Position numbers and translations under genes: made by a program. Under the pieces are notes generated by a model. The model was not told the DNA's origin. It saw nothing but the letters and a program-made list of their open reading frames with translations, and made no database searches. A stretch of 39,579 bases of DNA. Origin: Chitinophagaceae bacterium (GTDB taxonomy: Bacteria > Bacteroidota > Bacteroidia > Chitinophagales > Chitinophagaceae). The stretch spans positions 1-39,579 of the forward strand of contig JAHEZD010000055.1 in assembly GCA_023251255.1 (NCBI GenBank). The letters run 5' to 3'. Positions 15,828 through 23,384 of this stretch are shown one piece after another; the first letter of the stretch is position 1, and the number at the start of each line of letters is the position of its first letter.

Positions 15828-16799
15828 CTATTGTTGATGTTTATAAAATCTATTAATGGTTTCAATAAAGTTCTTGGCAGAGCCGATAGCAATATCATCT
15901 TCTTCTTTGGATGGTATGAACTTGGCGAACTTCACTGCGTCGGCCAAACGAAGCAATTGAAAATACTGTACCTGCGTTGGCTCTGTACCTACCATCCCTT
16001 TCATGCTCAATAAATATTCGTCTGTGGTTTTATTGGATGTATTCACCCTTAGCTGTGTGTCGGAATAGATCCTGCAGATACTTACCAGTTCTGTATAAAA
16101 TAATTTCTGTTGTTTTTTCTCCAAAAGGTTTTTCTGCTGTAGTGCATCTATCTGTTGTAATGCCCAATCATAAGGGCTTTTGCTACTGTCTCTTGGGGGC
16201 TTTGCAACGATCCTTTTCTTTCTTTTAAAGAACCACCACCATAACCCTAATAAAACCAGTATCGATGCTGCAGCTATTGCAGCAATCACTAACCAATCAT
16301 TCTTTACATCCACTTCCAGAATATCCTTGATGTCATGGTAATCTTGCAAGGAACTCACATCAACTGGCAAAACGGCCACGCCTAATGGCAATGCTAAAAG
16401 TGACTGCTGGTTGTTCAATAAAATATTCAGTTCAGGAAAGGACCAATAGCCTGAATCGAAAGAAGTAAGCCTTATTTTCTGGATGAAAGTATAGGAGTCA
16501 TTTACCTTAATCGTATCAATAGGAAAACGCAACACCACTTCCAAATGATTGAACGTATCCGGTACATTGAACCACTTAACAATATCGACCTTGCCCCTAT
16601 CCAAATCCTCCACTTTCAATTGCAGTTCCACTTGCTCACCAATCAATATTTTTTCCCTATCGATTGTTGCTGAAACCTTTTGCGAAAAAGCAACAAGTCC
16701 GAAGTGAAGGGTGAATGTCAGCAACAGTACTTTCAACCAGTGATTTTTCACCAGTGATTGTTGACTATTGACCATTGACCATTGACTTCTTTCTATCAT
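15828..16799 (-). CDS. BatD-like membrane protein of the moxR/bat operon
   Basis: A 323-residue protein. I place the start at ATG 16799, which overlaps the DUF58 stop as ATGA. A signal-type helix lies at about 23-40 (WLKVLLLTFTLHFGLVAFSQ), preceded by residues encoded by a short tandem repeat. A periplasmic beta-rich region (about 42-170) begins KVSATIDREKILIGEQVELQL, as in BatD-type proteins. A transmembrane helix at about 173-192 (LVIAAIAAASILVLLGLWWWFF) is followed by KRKKR and a helical cytoplasmic tail of about 130 residues (DWALQQIDALQQKNLLEKKQ). It probably works with MoxR, DUF58 and BatA in the inner membrane. A GTG within the N-terminus (before KNHWLK) is an alternative start that would skip the repeat. 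Confidence 0.75.
   Translation of the reverse strand: MIERSQWSMVNSQQSLVKNHWLKVLLLTFTLHFGLVAFSQKVSATIDREKILIGEQVELQLKVEDLDRGKVDIVKWFNVPDTFNHLEVVLRFPIDTIKVNDSYTFIQKIRLTSFDSGYWSFPELNILLNNQQSLLALPLGVAVLPVDVSSLQDYHDIKDILEVDVKNDWLVIAAIAAASILVLLGLWWWFFKRKKRIVAKPPRDSSKSPYDWALQQIDALQQKNLLEKKQQKLFYTELVSICRIYSDTQLRVNTSNKTTDEYLLSMKGMVGTEPTQVQYFQLLRLADAVKFAKFIPSKEEDDIAIGSAKNFIETINRFYKHQQ
16737..16788. repeat. Degenerate period-7 tandem array across the 5' end of the BatD-like gene
   Basis: About seven 7-base units: CAGTGAT, TTTTCAC, CAGTGAT, TGTTGAC, TATTGAC, CATTGAC, CATTGAC (plus strand, from 16738). CCAGTGATT occurs twice, 14 bases apart. The array lies entirely inside the first codons of the BatD-like gene. 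Confidence 0.7.
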
Positions 16800-17665
16800 G
16801 CCCTTCGGATAAAAAATTGTTGCAAGGCCTTTACATAATCCTGCCCCGTGGCTATTTGCATTAAATCTGCCCCAGCCAAGCGGAATGTTTCCTTTGCATC
16901 TTCTTGAATTTGCATGAACTGGTTTTGATAAGCATACTTGCTCATTGGGTCGCTGGTATCCAACCAAACTGTCTTCCCAGTTTCCGTATCTTCCATTTGT
17001 ATTAACCCAATGTCAGGAAGCTTGGCGTCTGCCTTGTCATATACCTGCACACCAATTACATCATGCCTTTTTGCTGCCACTTTTAATGCACTGTGGTAAC
17101 CGGCATCAGCAAAATCGCTCAGTACAAATACAATGCTTTTGTGCCGAGTGATATTATTCAGGAATTGTAATGCTTTTACGATGTCTGTTTGCTTGCGTTG
17201 AGGCTGCTGTGTCAGTAGTTCACGAACCATGTACAGTACATGTTCCCTTCCTTTCTTGGAGGGAATATATTTTTCCACCTTATCGCTAAAAAAAATAAGC
17301 CCTGTTTTATCATTGTTGTTCAATGCACTGAAAGCTAGCACGGCACAGATTTCAGTCATCAATTCCTTCTTGCTTTGCTGGTATGTCCCAAACAAACTAC
17401 TGGCACTTGCATCCACCAACAAAAACACACTCAATTCCCTTTCCTCCTCAAACATCTTGCTATAAGTGCTGCTCATTCTTGCACTCACATTCCAATCTAT
17501 AAACCTTGGGTCATCTCCTGCAGCATACTCCTTCACTTCCTTAAAGCTCATGCCTCGCCCCTTGAATGCCGAATGGTATTCACCAGTAAATAAATGATTG
17601 GTCAGCTTCTTGCTTTTTATTTCCAATTCACGGACCTTCTTTACTATTTCCTGTGTTGTAAGCAT
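16796..17665 (-). CDS. DUF58 domain protein (VWA-like, MoxR partner)
   Basis: A 289-residue protein with the DUF58 signature: GEYHSAFKGRGMSFKEVKEYAAGDDPRFIDWNVSAR in pieces at about 28-63, then a VWA-like domain starting FLLVDASAS with D-x-S-x-S. FVLSDFADAGY at about 180-190 fits the metal-site loop. No clear transmembrane helices, so it is probably cytoplasmic or peripheral. DUF58 proteins pair with MoxR AAA+ ATPases. ATG at 17665. The stop overlaps the ATG of the next gene (ATGA), indicating translational coupling. Confidence 0.9.
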   Translation of the reverse strand: MLTTQEIVKKVRELEIKSKKLTNHLFTGEYHSAFKGRGMSFKEVKEYAAGDDPRFIDWNVSARMSSTYSKMFEEERELSVFLLVDASASSLFGTYQQSKKELMTEICAVLAFSALNNNDKTGLIFFSDKVEKYIPSKKGREHVLYMVRELLTQQPQRKQTDIVKALQFLNNITRHKSIVFVLSDFADAGYHSALKVAAKRHDVIGVQVYDKADAKLPDIGLIQMEDTETGKTVWLDTSDPMSKYAYQNQFMQIQEDAKETFRLAGADLMQIATGQDYVKALQQFFIRRA

Positions 17666-17726
17666 GTTCTTGTTTGTACTCAGTAGAGGTATTGCTATTA
17701 AACCAGTTAACTAATTTAACCTTCTT

Positions 17727-18725
17727 CTATGGCACCTGTATCGTTTTCAAAATATCATCCACCAGCATTTCACTCGTTACATTTTCTGCTTCTGCTTCAT
17801 AGGTTATGCCAATTCTGTGACGCATTACATCCTTGGCAATTGCCTTCACATCATCGGGAATGACAAAGCCCCGTCCATTCATAAAAGCATGGGCTTTCGC
17901 AGCCAAGGCCAGGTTGATACTGGCCCTCGGAGAGCCTCCGTAACTGATCATGGCCTTCATCCTTCCCAAACCATATTGATCGGGGTAGCGCGTAGAAAAA
18001 ACAATATCAATAATGTACTGCTCCACTTTTTCATCCATGTACACTTCACGGACCAAATTCTTTCCTATCAAAATTTCCTGTGTACTTACTATTTGATTGA
18101 TGGTTGGCACTGCTGCACCTTGCACCTGCTGGCGGATAATCATTTGCTCCTCCTTCCTATCAGGATAACCAACAACAACCTTCAACATAAACCTATCCAC
18201 TTGTGCTTCAGGCAAAGGGTAGGTGCCTTCTTGCTCCAATGGGTTTTGCGTGGCCAGTACCAAGAAAGGTTCATCCAGTTTGTACGTTTGCTCCCCAATG
18301 GTCACTTGTTTCTCCTGCATGGCTTCCAGCAATGCGCTTTGAACTTTTGCGGGGGCACGGTTTATTTCATCTGCCAATATAAAGTTGGCAAAGATGGGGC
18401 CCTTGCGAACTGCAAACTCGTTTTTGCTCTGGTTGTAAATCATGGTGCCTACAACATCTGCTGGCAATAGGTCCGGTGTGAACTGTATCCTACTGAACCT
18501 GCCATGAACCGCTTGGGCCAATGACTTTATGGTCAATGTTTTTGCAAGCCCGGGCACCCCTTCCAGCAGAACGTGGCCATTGCTTAACAAGCCAATCAAT
18601 AATCGGTCCACCATGTATTGTTGACCAACTATGACCTTACTTAGTTCAGTTTTGAGTTTCTGTACGAAAGCAGCATGGTACTGTATCTTTTCATTGAGCT
18701 GCTGTATGTCTTCGGCTGTTTGCAT
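17727..18725 (-). CDS. MoxR family AAA+ ATPase
   Basis: A 332-residue AAA+ chaperone-type ATPase that heads the bat operon. Start chosen at ATG 18725 (MQTAEDIQQLNEKI); an upstream TTG would add 14 residues. Walker A is GVPGLAKT at residues 56-63, and Walker B is ILADEINRAP followed by AKVQSALLEAMQE. Sensor 1 lies in FLVLATQNPLEQEGTYPLPEAQ, and the arginine finger is in the AQVDRF stretch. The C-terminal lid ends in RHRIGITYEAEAE. MoxR proteins are thought to help metal insertion or complex assembly with VWA-domain partners, which here are DUF58 and BatA. The gap to the DUF58 gene is 61 bases. Confidence 0.93.
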   Translation of the reverse strand: MQTAEDIQQLNEKIQYHAAFVQKLKTELSKVIVGQQYMVDRLLIGLLSNGHVLLEGVPGLAKTLTIKSLAQAVHGRFSRIQFTPDLLPADVVGTMIYNQSKNEFAVRKGPIFANFILADEINRAPAKVQSALLEAMQEKQVTIGEQTYKLDEPFLVLATQNPLEQEGTYPLPEAQVDRFMLKVVVGYPDRKEEQMIIRQQVQGAAVPTINQIVSTQEILIGKNLVREVYMDEKVEQYIIDIVFSTRYPDQYGLGRMKAMISYGGSPRASINLALAAKAHAFMNGRGFVIPDDVKAIAKDVMRHRIGITYEAEAENVTSEMLVDDILKTIQVP

Positions 18726-18920
18726 GGCTACTTTTTTAGAAGTGTGAATGTACAAAGTAGCGGCCAAAGGGAAATTTTGAAATGGTTTTATTGGGAAAAT
18801 TTTTGGAAAGGCAAAAGATGAAGGATTGAAAGCAGGAAAATCCTGGATGTTTTGTATTTGACACTCAAGGCATCAATAAAATAATTGGATTGTTGGAGCT
18901 TACTGTTAAGTACCAATATT

Positions 18921-18950
18921 AAAAAGCCCATCAAAAATATATTTTGATGG
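18921..18950 (-). terminator. Intrinsic terminator of the second sigma/anti-sigma/barrel operon
   Basis: CCATCAAAA and TTTTGATGG (18928-18936 and 18942-18950) form a 9-bp stem with a 5-base loop. On the minus strand it is followed by GGCTTTTT. It lies 27 bases past the stop of the barrel gene. Confidence 0.75.
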
Positions 18951-18977
18951 ACTTTCATTTATATAGAAAGAAGGATA

Positions 18978-19817
18978 TTACCAATTACTGAACCTGATAC
19001 CAATGGCGTAAGGATATTGTTCCAATCTTGTAGCATCGTCATGCAATTTGTTGAAGCTATAGGAGCCATACAAACGCACGGGACCAAGGCCAACTTCTGC
19101 AATAGCCGCCAAACGGAAAGGCTGCAGGTTAAAGTCGCCCTTATACTTCACCTTACCACGGGCATCGCTCACTTGCTTATTACGGCTGCTCACCAAATAC
19201 CCAGCACTTACTCCAGCACTGAAACTGAACCCTTTTCTCCTATCTGGCGTGGTATTGATGTTAAGCATTAAAGGAGCAGTAATATACCCTACATACAACT
19301 TATTTTTCGAGAAACTGATTGAATCATTGAAGATATACGGATTACTGCCATCCTTTCTGTAGCTGATGCTGTTCTCATAACGGAAATTATACATTTCCAA
19401 ACCAAGTCCATATTTCAAGTTTACCACATGGTTAGTGATATTCAGTTTTTGCATGAAGAACCAAAGGTTAACATTGGAACTTTTTCCAGCCCTGAGTTTC
19501 ATGCTGTTTTCTGTAACTGGGCCTCCAGACCCTATGGACCTTAAATAACCACCAGCTTGTGCATTGGCATAGTTGGTTTGATCACGGAGGTTAGTAAATC
19601 CAAGATCGAATATCCACCAGTTGGTGCTCACATTTTTCTTCTTTTTCTCACCATTGCTTGAGCCGATGCTTATCTGTACGGACTTCTTTGGCGTTTTAAC
19701 GATGATGAAATTACCCACTTTAATCGTGTCCGCAGAATTGTTTCTGGTCGTGTCTGTTTGGGCAAAGCCTGTTACTGCAGCCATTAAAATGGCTGTTGCG
19801 AATAATGTCCTTTTCAT
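18978..19817 (-). CDS. Outer-membrane beta-barrel protein (PorT-like)
   Basis: A 279-residue protein with signal peptide MKRTLFATAILMAAVTGFAQ. A short basic linker (GEKKKKNVSTNW at about 55-66) precedes alternating strands typical of small 8- to 10-strand barrels: WWIFDLGFTNLRD, NLWFFMQKLNI, YGLGLEMYNFRYENS, GFSFSAGVSAGYLV and VRLYGSYSFNKLHD, ending in IGIRFSNW, where the C-terminal aromatic fits BAM recognition. It is the third gene of the operon with an ECF sigma factor and a membrane anti-sigma factor (21 bases after the latter), so it may be part of an envelope-stress sensing set. Function unknown. Confidence 0.85.
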   Translation of the reverse strand: MKRTLFATAILMAAVTGFAQTDTTRNNSADTIKVGNFIIVKTPKKSVQISIGSSNGEKKKKNVSTNWWIFDLGFTNLRDQTNYANAQAGGYLRSIGSGGPVTENSMKLRAGKSSNVNLWFFMQKLNITNHVVNLKYGLGLEMYNFRYENSISYRKDGSNPYIFNDSISFSKNKLYVGYITAPLMLNINTTPDRRKGFSFSAGVSAGYLVSSRNKQVSDARGKVKYKGDFNLQPFRLAAIAEVGLGPVRLYGSYSFNKLHDDATRLEQYPYAIGIRFSNW

Positions 19818-19838
19818 GATTTGATTTTTTTTAAGCGT

Positions 19839-20963
19839 TTATCTTAATGCTCTTGAGTTGGATGCAATGCTTTCTTTTGCATCATCGTTCTGTTTCCTGC
19901 CAAATAGCTTTTTGGCTTTTTTGAAGAGATTGTCTATTTTATCTTTCTTGATTTCCATGGAGCCTATGTAAACTGTTTTGCCCTTATTTTCCTCATCGTC
20001 AGTATCCAATTCCCTGTACACAGCATTCTGGGCAAGGATGGGAGCATTGCTACTATTCACTGTTGGGACAACCTTATTAACAGTGGCATTGTTGCTTTTT
20101 ACCGAAACAATAACCTGTTCTTTGGGTACTGCTGCTGCAATGATTGGCTCCTGCCTTTGAACAGGCACTTGATTTACAGCAATAGCGTTCTGCAGTGGTG
20201 CAATAGTAGTAAGTACCTGTTGACCATTGGTTACTGAACTTTTATTACCCTTTTTTTCACTAAGCTTCTTGGCATCAGTATGGTTTGCCTCTGCTGTTAA
20301 CTGCTGAACATTCATTGGAACTTGTTGGCCAGTTTTTACGCCTTCCTTGGTTCCTGTACTCAACGGATTAACTGGTGTTGGGGTTACAGATGGAACTGTA
20401 TTTTTTTTGTCTTGGTTAGCCGCGGTAACATCAATAGGGCCAATTGTTTTGCCTTTTGGCATAAGCAACCAGGCCATTACAGCAAAGAACAAAATGGCTG
20501 CTGCCACTGCTAACTTTTTGGCCCACATAAAAACAACTGGTCGGCGTTCCTCTTCTTTTTTGTACAATGCTTCCTTATCAGGATAAGCAATAAGTTCAGG
20601 TTGCAATTTTGTTTGTTTCAACAATGTAAATTCATCTTGCACGGCCGGGTGCTGCAGTACAAATGTTTCCACGGCTTCCCTTGAAGTTCCGTTCAATTCG
20701 TTATCTACATACAATAGGAAATTCTCTTGATAATTGGCCATATTGATAGCCCCTTCTTCAAAGGACCTGTATAGCGAAGCTTTATTGCCAAAAACCAATG
20801 CATCATCTATTTGAAGCACCGCTTCATTCAGCATATCCAGTTCTTGCTGCAAATCCGGATTGACCTGCACAAATTCCTCCACCTGCTGTTTTTGTTGCTG
20901 GTCAAGTTCGCCATCTACATAAAGTAGGAAAAATTCTTCGTAATTATTTCTGTTCAGGTTCAT
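19839..20963 (-). CDS. Membrane anti-sigma-like protein with duplicated N-terminal motif
   Basis: A 374-residue protein, ATG at 20963, 41 bases after the ECF sigma gene. The N-terminal 120 residues contain two copies of one module, about 70 residues apart: NYEEFFLLYVDGELD at 7-21 and NYQENFLLYVDNELN at 77-91, each followed by a helix and PxLQQEL/PAVQDEF. These resemble the sigma-binding helices of anti-sigma factors but lack the zinc H-x3-C-x2-C motif. A transmembrane helix lies at about 149-168. The remaining 200 residues are a low-complexity periplasmic tail rich in Thr, Val, Asn and Pro, ending with the basic stretch KKDKIDNLFKKAKKLFGRKQ. Probably holds the cognate sigma factor at the inner membrane; this is inferred from position and topology. 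Confidence 0.8.
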   Translation of the reverse strand: MNLNRNNYEEFFLLYVDGELDQQQKQQVEEFVQVNPDLQQELDMLNEAVLQIDDALVFGNKASLYRSFEEGAINMANYQENFLLYVDNELNGTSREAVETFVLQHPAVQDEFTLLKQTKLQPELIAYPDKEALYKKEEERRPVVFMWAKKLAVAAAILFFAVMAWLLMPKGKTIGPIDVTAANQDKKNTVPSVTPTPVNPLSTGTKEGVKTGQQVPMNVQQLTAEANHTDAKKLSEKKGNKSSVTNGQQVLTTIAPLQNAIAVNQVPVQRQEPIIAAAVPKEQVIVSVKSNNATVNKVVPTVNSSNAPILAQNAVYRELDTDDEENKGKTVYIGSMEIKKDKIDNLFKKAKKLFGRKQNDDAKESIASNSRALR

Positions 20964-21004
20964 TGTAGAATGTTTGAGGTTTGAGTTTAAGGTGTTCTTA
21001 CACT

Positions 21005-21496
21005 TTACATCACATTTTCAGGTTTCACTAAATAATCCCTTAAAGCCAATCTTGCACGGTGCAGGTAAACCTTTACCTGACTTTCGGAAAGGTTCATTAT
21101 CCTTCCGATTTCCTCATAATTATAGCCTTCGTAGTCCTTCAGCATTACCAAGCTCTTCTGTGTTTCGTTCAAACGGTTCAATGCTTCCATTAGAACCTTT
21201 TTGATATGGGTGGATGTTTGATTGCCCACTTTCGTCTCTTCATGGAATTCCTCTTTCAATTGTATCCTTTTATTCTTGCGGATATGGTCAATCATCTGGT
21301 TGTAGGCCACAGTAAAAAGATAGGATTTGCATTTATCGTTCTCCACACTCTCCCTGTTTCTCCATAGTTTTTCAAATGCTGTCTGTACGATATCCCTAGC
21401 ATCTTCCTCATGCCTAAGGTTTTTTACAATAAACCTGAATACGTTGTCGGCGTATTGGTTTACACAGTCATTATAGTTTTGCTCGGTCATAAACAT
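21005..21496 (-). CDS. ECF-type RNA polymerase sigma factor (second locus)
   Basis: A 163-residue sigma-70 family ECF factor. Region 2 runs from about 10 to 80 (NQYADNVFRFIVKNLRHEEDARDIVQ in pieces, FEKLWRNRESVE and KSYLFTVAYNQMIDHIRKNKR). Region 4 is at about 105-158 (LNETQKSLVMLKDYEGYNYEEIG, then SESQVKVYLHRARLALRDYL). ATG at 21496; a second ATG two codons in (21490) is equally plausible. First gene of a three-gene operon with an anti-sigma-like protein and a barrel protein. It is only distantly similar to the sigma factor at 2312-2887. Confidence 0.93.
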   Translation of the reverse strand: MFMTEQNYNDCVNQYADNVFRFIVKNLRHEEDARDIVQTAFEKLWRNRESVENDKCKSYLFTVAYNQMIDHIRKNKRIQLKEEFHEETKVGNQTSTHIKKVLMEALNRLNETQKSLVMLKDYEGYNYEEIGRIMNLSESQVKVYLHRARLALRDYLVKPENVM

Positions 21497-21560
21497 CGGG
21501 GTTGTTTCTGGTTGCCTTGTTGGAAGTGTTACGGTACAGCGGCAATTATGTTACAAAATA

Positions 21561-21588
21561 AACAAAAAAAATCCCCTCGATCAAGGGG
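21561..21588 (-). terminator. Intrinsic terminator after the Cys-rich small protein
   Basis: The minus strand has CCCCTTGATCGAGGGG (21588-21573), followed by ATTTTTTTTG. It lies 10 bases beyond the stop of the 71-residue protein and separates it from the sigma operon. Confidence 0.75.
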
Positions 21589-21597
21589 AAACAGTGC

Positions 21598-21813
21598 TTA
21601 TTGCTTAAAAGTGGCTGCAATTGGGTGGCCACTTACCGATTCGTAGAAGATAAAATCCGTATTGCTGCTTTTGGGTTCGGGTTTGCATTCCTTTAGGCAA
21701 CATTTTATGCAACCTGGTTTGCTATTGCTTTTTTTAAGCAGGTCAAAAGCTGCTAATACAATAACTGCAAACAGTGCCAAAGCAGAAAATTTGATAAGAT
21801 TGCTCCTTTTCAT
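21598..21813 (-). CDS. Small membrane-anchored Cys-rich protein, 71 residues
   Basis: Start set at ATG 21813 (MKRSNLIKFSALALFAVIVLAAF); an upstream GTG would add 15 residues. One hydrophobic helix lies at about 8-23, then a short basic loop and four cysteines close together: GCIKCCLKECKPEPK at about 34-48. The remainder is FIFYESVSGHPIAATFKQ. The Cys cluster could be a metal site or disulfide-linked if exported. I do not recognise the family. It is transcribed on its own: its own terminator follows directly, and mqnC, further along the same strand, ends 125 bases before its start. Confidence 0.65.
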   Translation of the reverse strand: MKRSNLIKFSALALFAVIVLAAFDLLKKSNSKPGCIKCCLKECKPEPKSSNTDFIFYESVSGHPIAATFKQ

Positions 21814-21938
21814 AACAGTTTGTTGGAACAGTGAAGATAAAAAAGACTTCCTAAACACTGAACAGAAAATGTTGAACGGAAGGATATGGAAGCAATAATT
21901 GATTCAATTTGCATCAATTAGTCTAACAGCCTCGCCGT

Positions 21939-23063
21939 TTAATAATCGATGACCTGTTCTTCTATCATTTCAGGTATTTCCCTCCACTCATACTGTTGGT
22001 TACGTAGCTGCGGCTCGAAACCAGCTTCTTTAATAGCATCCTGAATGGTCTTATAAGTGAACCTATGCGGTGCACCTGCTGCACTCACCACATTTTCCTC
22101 AATCATGATACTGCCAAAATCGTTGGCACCGGCGTTCAAACAGATTTGCGCAGTCTGCTTACCAACAGTAAGCCAACTTGCCTGGATATTTTTCACATTT
22201 GGCAACATGATACGGCTAATGGCAATCATTCGAATATATTCTTCCGCCGTAGTTAGGTTCTGCACGCCACGTATTCTAGTGAGCAATGTATCCACATCCT
22301 GGAAGGTCCAAGGTATAAATGCCAGGAACCCTTTTGCCCCAGCAGGCTTCATGGCCTGCACGTCGCGGATCCTAACCAAATGGATGAACCTTTCTTCCAG
22401 GGTTTCCACATGGCCAAACATCATAGTGGCAGATGTGGTAATGTTCAATTTATGTGCTTCGTGCATGATAGCCAGCCATTCGTCAGCTCCACATTTCCCC
22501 TTGCTGATTAACCTCCTTACCCTGTCTACCAAGATTTCGGCACCTGCACCGGGCAAAGAATCCATTCCTGCTTCCTTTAATGCTTTTAGAACTTCATGAT
22601 GCGTACTTTTTTCCAGTTTGGTTATATGCGCCACTTCGGGCGGCCCAAGCGTGTGCAATTTAATAGTGGGAAACTCTTCCTTTATTTCCCTGAAAGTCCT
22701 GGTGTAAAAATCAAGTCCCAATTCCGGGTGGTGGCCTCCCTGCAACAGCAATTGGTCACCTCCATATTTCAAGGTCTCAGTAATTTTCTTCCTGTAAGTG
22801 GGCATATCAGTGATATAGGCTTCGGCATGGCCCGGTATGCGATAGAAATTGCAGAATTTACAATTGGCGGTACACACATTGGTCGTGTTTACGTTCCTGT
22901 CTATTTGCCAAGTTACTTTCCCGTGAGGCACCTGCATCTTCCTGAGTTCATCGGCCACATACATCAGCTCTGTTAACGGTGCATGTTCAAACAAAAACAT
23001 TCCTTCCTCAATGGAGAGGAACTCAAAATTCAATGCTTTTTCATATAAATCTGCCAGCTTCAT
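21939..23063 (-). CDS. mqnC: MqnC, cyclic dehypoxanthinyl futalosine synthase (radical SAM)
   Basis: A 374-residue radical SAM enzyme of the futalosine menaquinone pathway. It cyclises dehypoxanthinyl futalosine to the spiro-cyclic DHFL intermediate. The [4Fe-4S] motif is C-x3-C-x2-C in NVCTANCKFCNFYR (about 63-76). Further MqnC marks: LLLQGGHHPELGLDFY, LHTLGPPEVAHI, DSLPGAGAEILVDRVR, TTSATMMFGHVETLEER, FIPWTFQDVDT, IQASWLTVG and GANDFGSIMIEENVVSAAGA. These fit MqnC better than the related MqnE. ATG at 23063. No other mqn gene is in the window. Expected to feed respiratory menaquinone, the usual Bacteroidota quinone. Confidence 0.93.
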   Translation of the reverse strand: MKLADLYEKALNFEFLSIEEGMFLFEHAPLTELMYVADELRKMQVPHGKVTWQIDRNVNTTNVCTANCKFCNFYRIPGHAEAYITDMPTYRKKITETLKYGGDQLLLQGGHHPELGLDFYTRTFREIKEEFPTIKLHTLGPPEVAHITKLEKSTHHEVLKALKEAGMDSLPGAGAEILVDRVRRLISKGKCGADEWLAIMHEAHKLNITTSATMMFGHVETLEERFIHLVRIRDVQAMKPAGAKGFLAFIPWTFQDVDTLLTRIRGVQNLTTAEEYIRMIAISRIMLPNVKNIQASWLTVGKQTAQICLNAGANDFGSIMIEENVVSAAGAPHRFTYKTIQDAIKEAGFEPQLRNQQYEWREIPEMIEEQVIDY

Positions 23064-23084
23064 ATTCTTTTCATTTTATAGGCG

Positions 23085-23092
23085 CAAAGGTA
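23085..23092 (-). promoter_or_regulatory. -7 element of mqnC
   Basis: The minus strand reads TACCTTTG, a full match to TAnnTTTG, 21 bases before the ATG. No clear -33 TTG at the usual distance. Confidence 0.5.
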
Positions 23093-23384
23093 AGGGGCGA
23101 AGCTGATGTCCTTATTTGAATTTCCGGTACTGGATAATCGCAAATAATCCTTTATTCAATATACATTTTACCTAGTTACGGTTTCCTGACAATGTCCAGG
23201 GCCTACAGACCAATAACTAGCAGCTTACGTTAATTAGAGAACTCCCCAAACGGAGGATTGATACAATTTGCCTTCCAGCAAATCCCATTGCCATACATCA
23301 AACTAATTTGCACAGAAGCAAATAACTATTGTCCAATTGCAACAAGGCTTACCTTCAACCAACTTTTGCATTTGTAACCATTGT
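23093..23384. other. Intergenic region between mqnC and the retropepsin-like protein
   Basis: The gene-free stretch from 23064 to 23384 is about 320 bases and carries divergent promoters. Apart from the mqnC -7 element I see no tRNA, hairpin or small gene that I can support. TAATTTG at 23304-23310 may be the promoter element of the plus-strand gene. Confidence 0.4.

Noticed and set aside
17817-18470. 217-codon plus-strand frame inside moxR
   Set aside because: Shadow of moxR, whose Walker motifs fix the coding strand.
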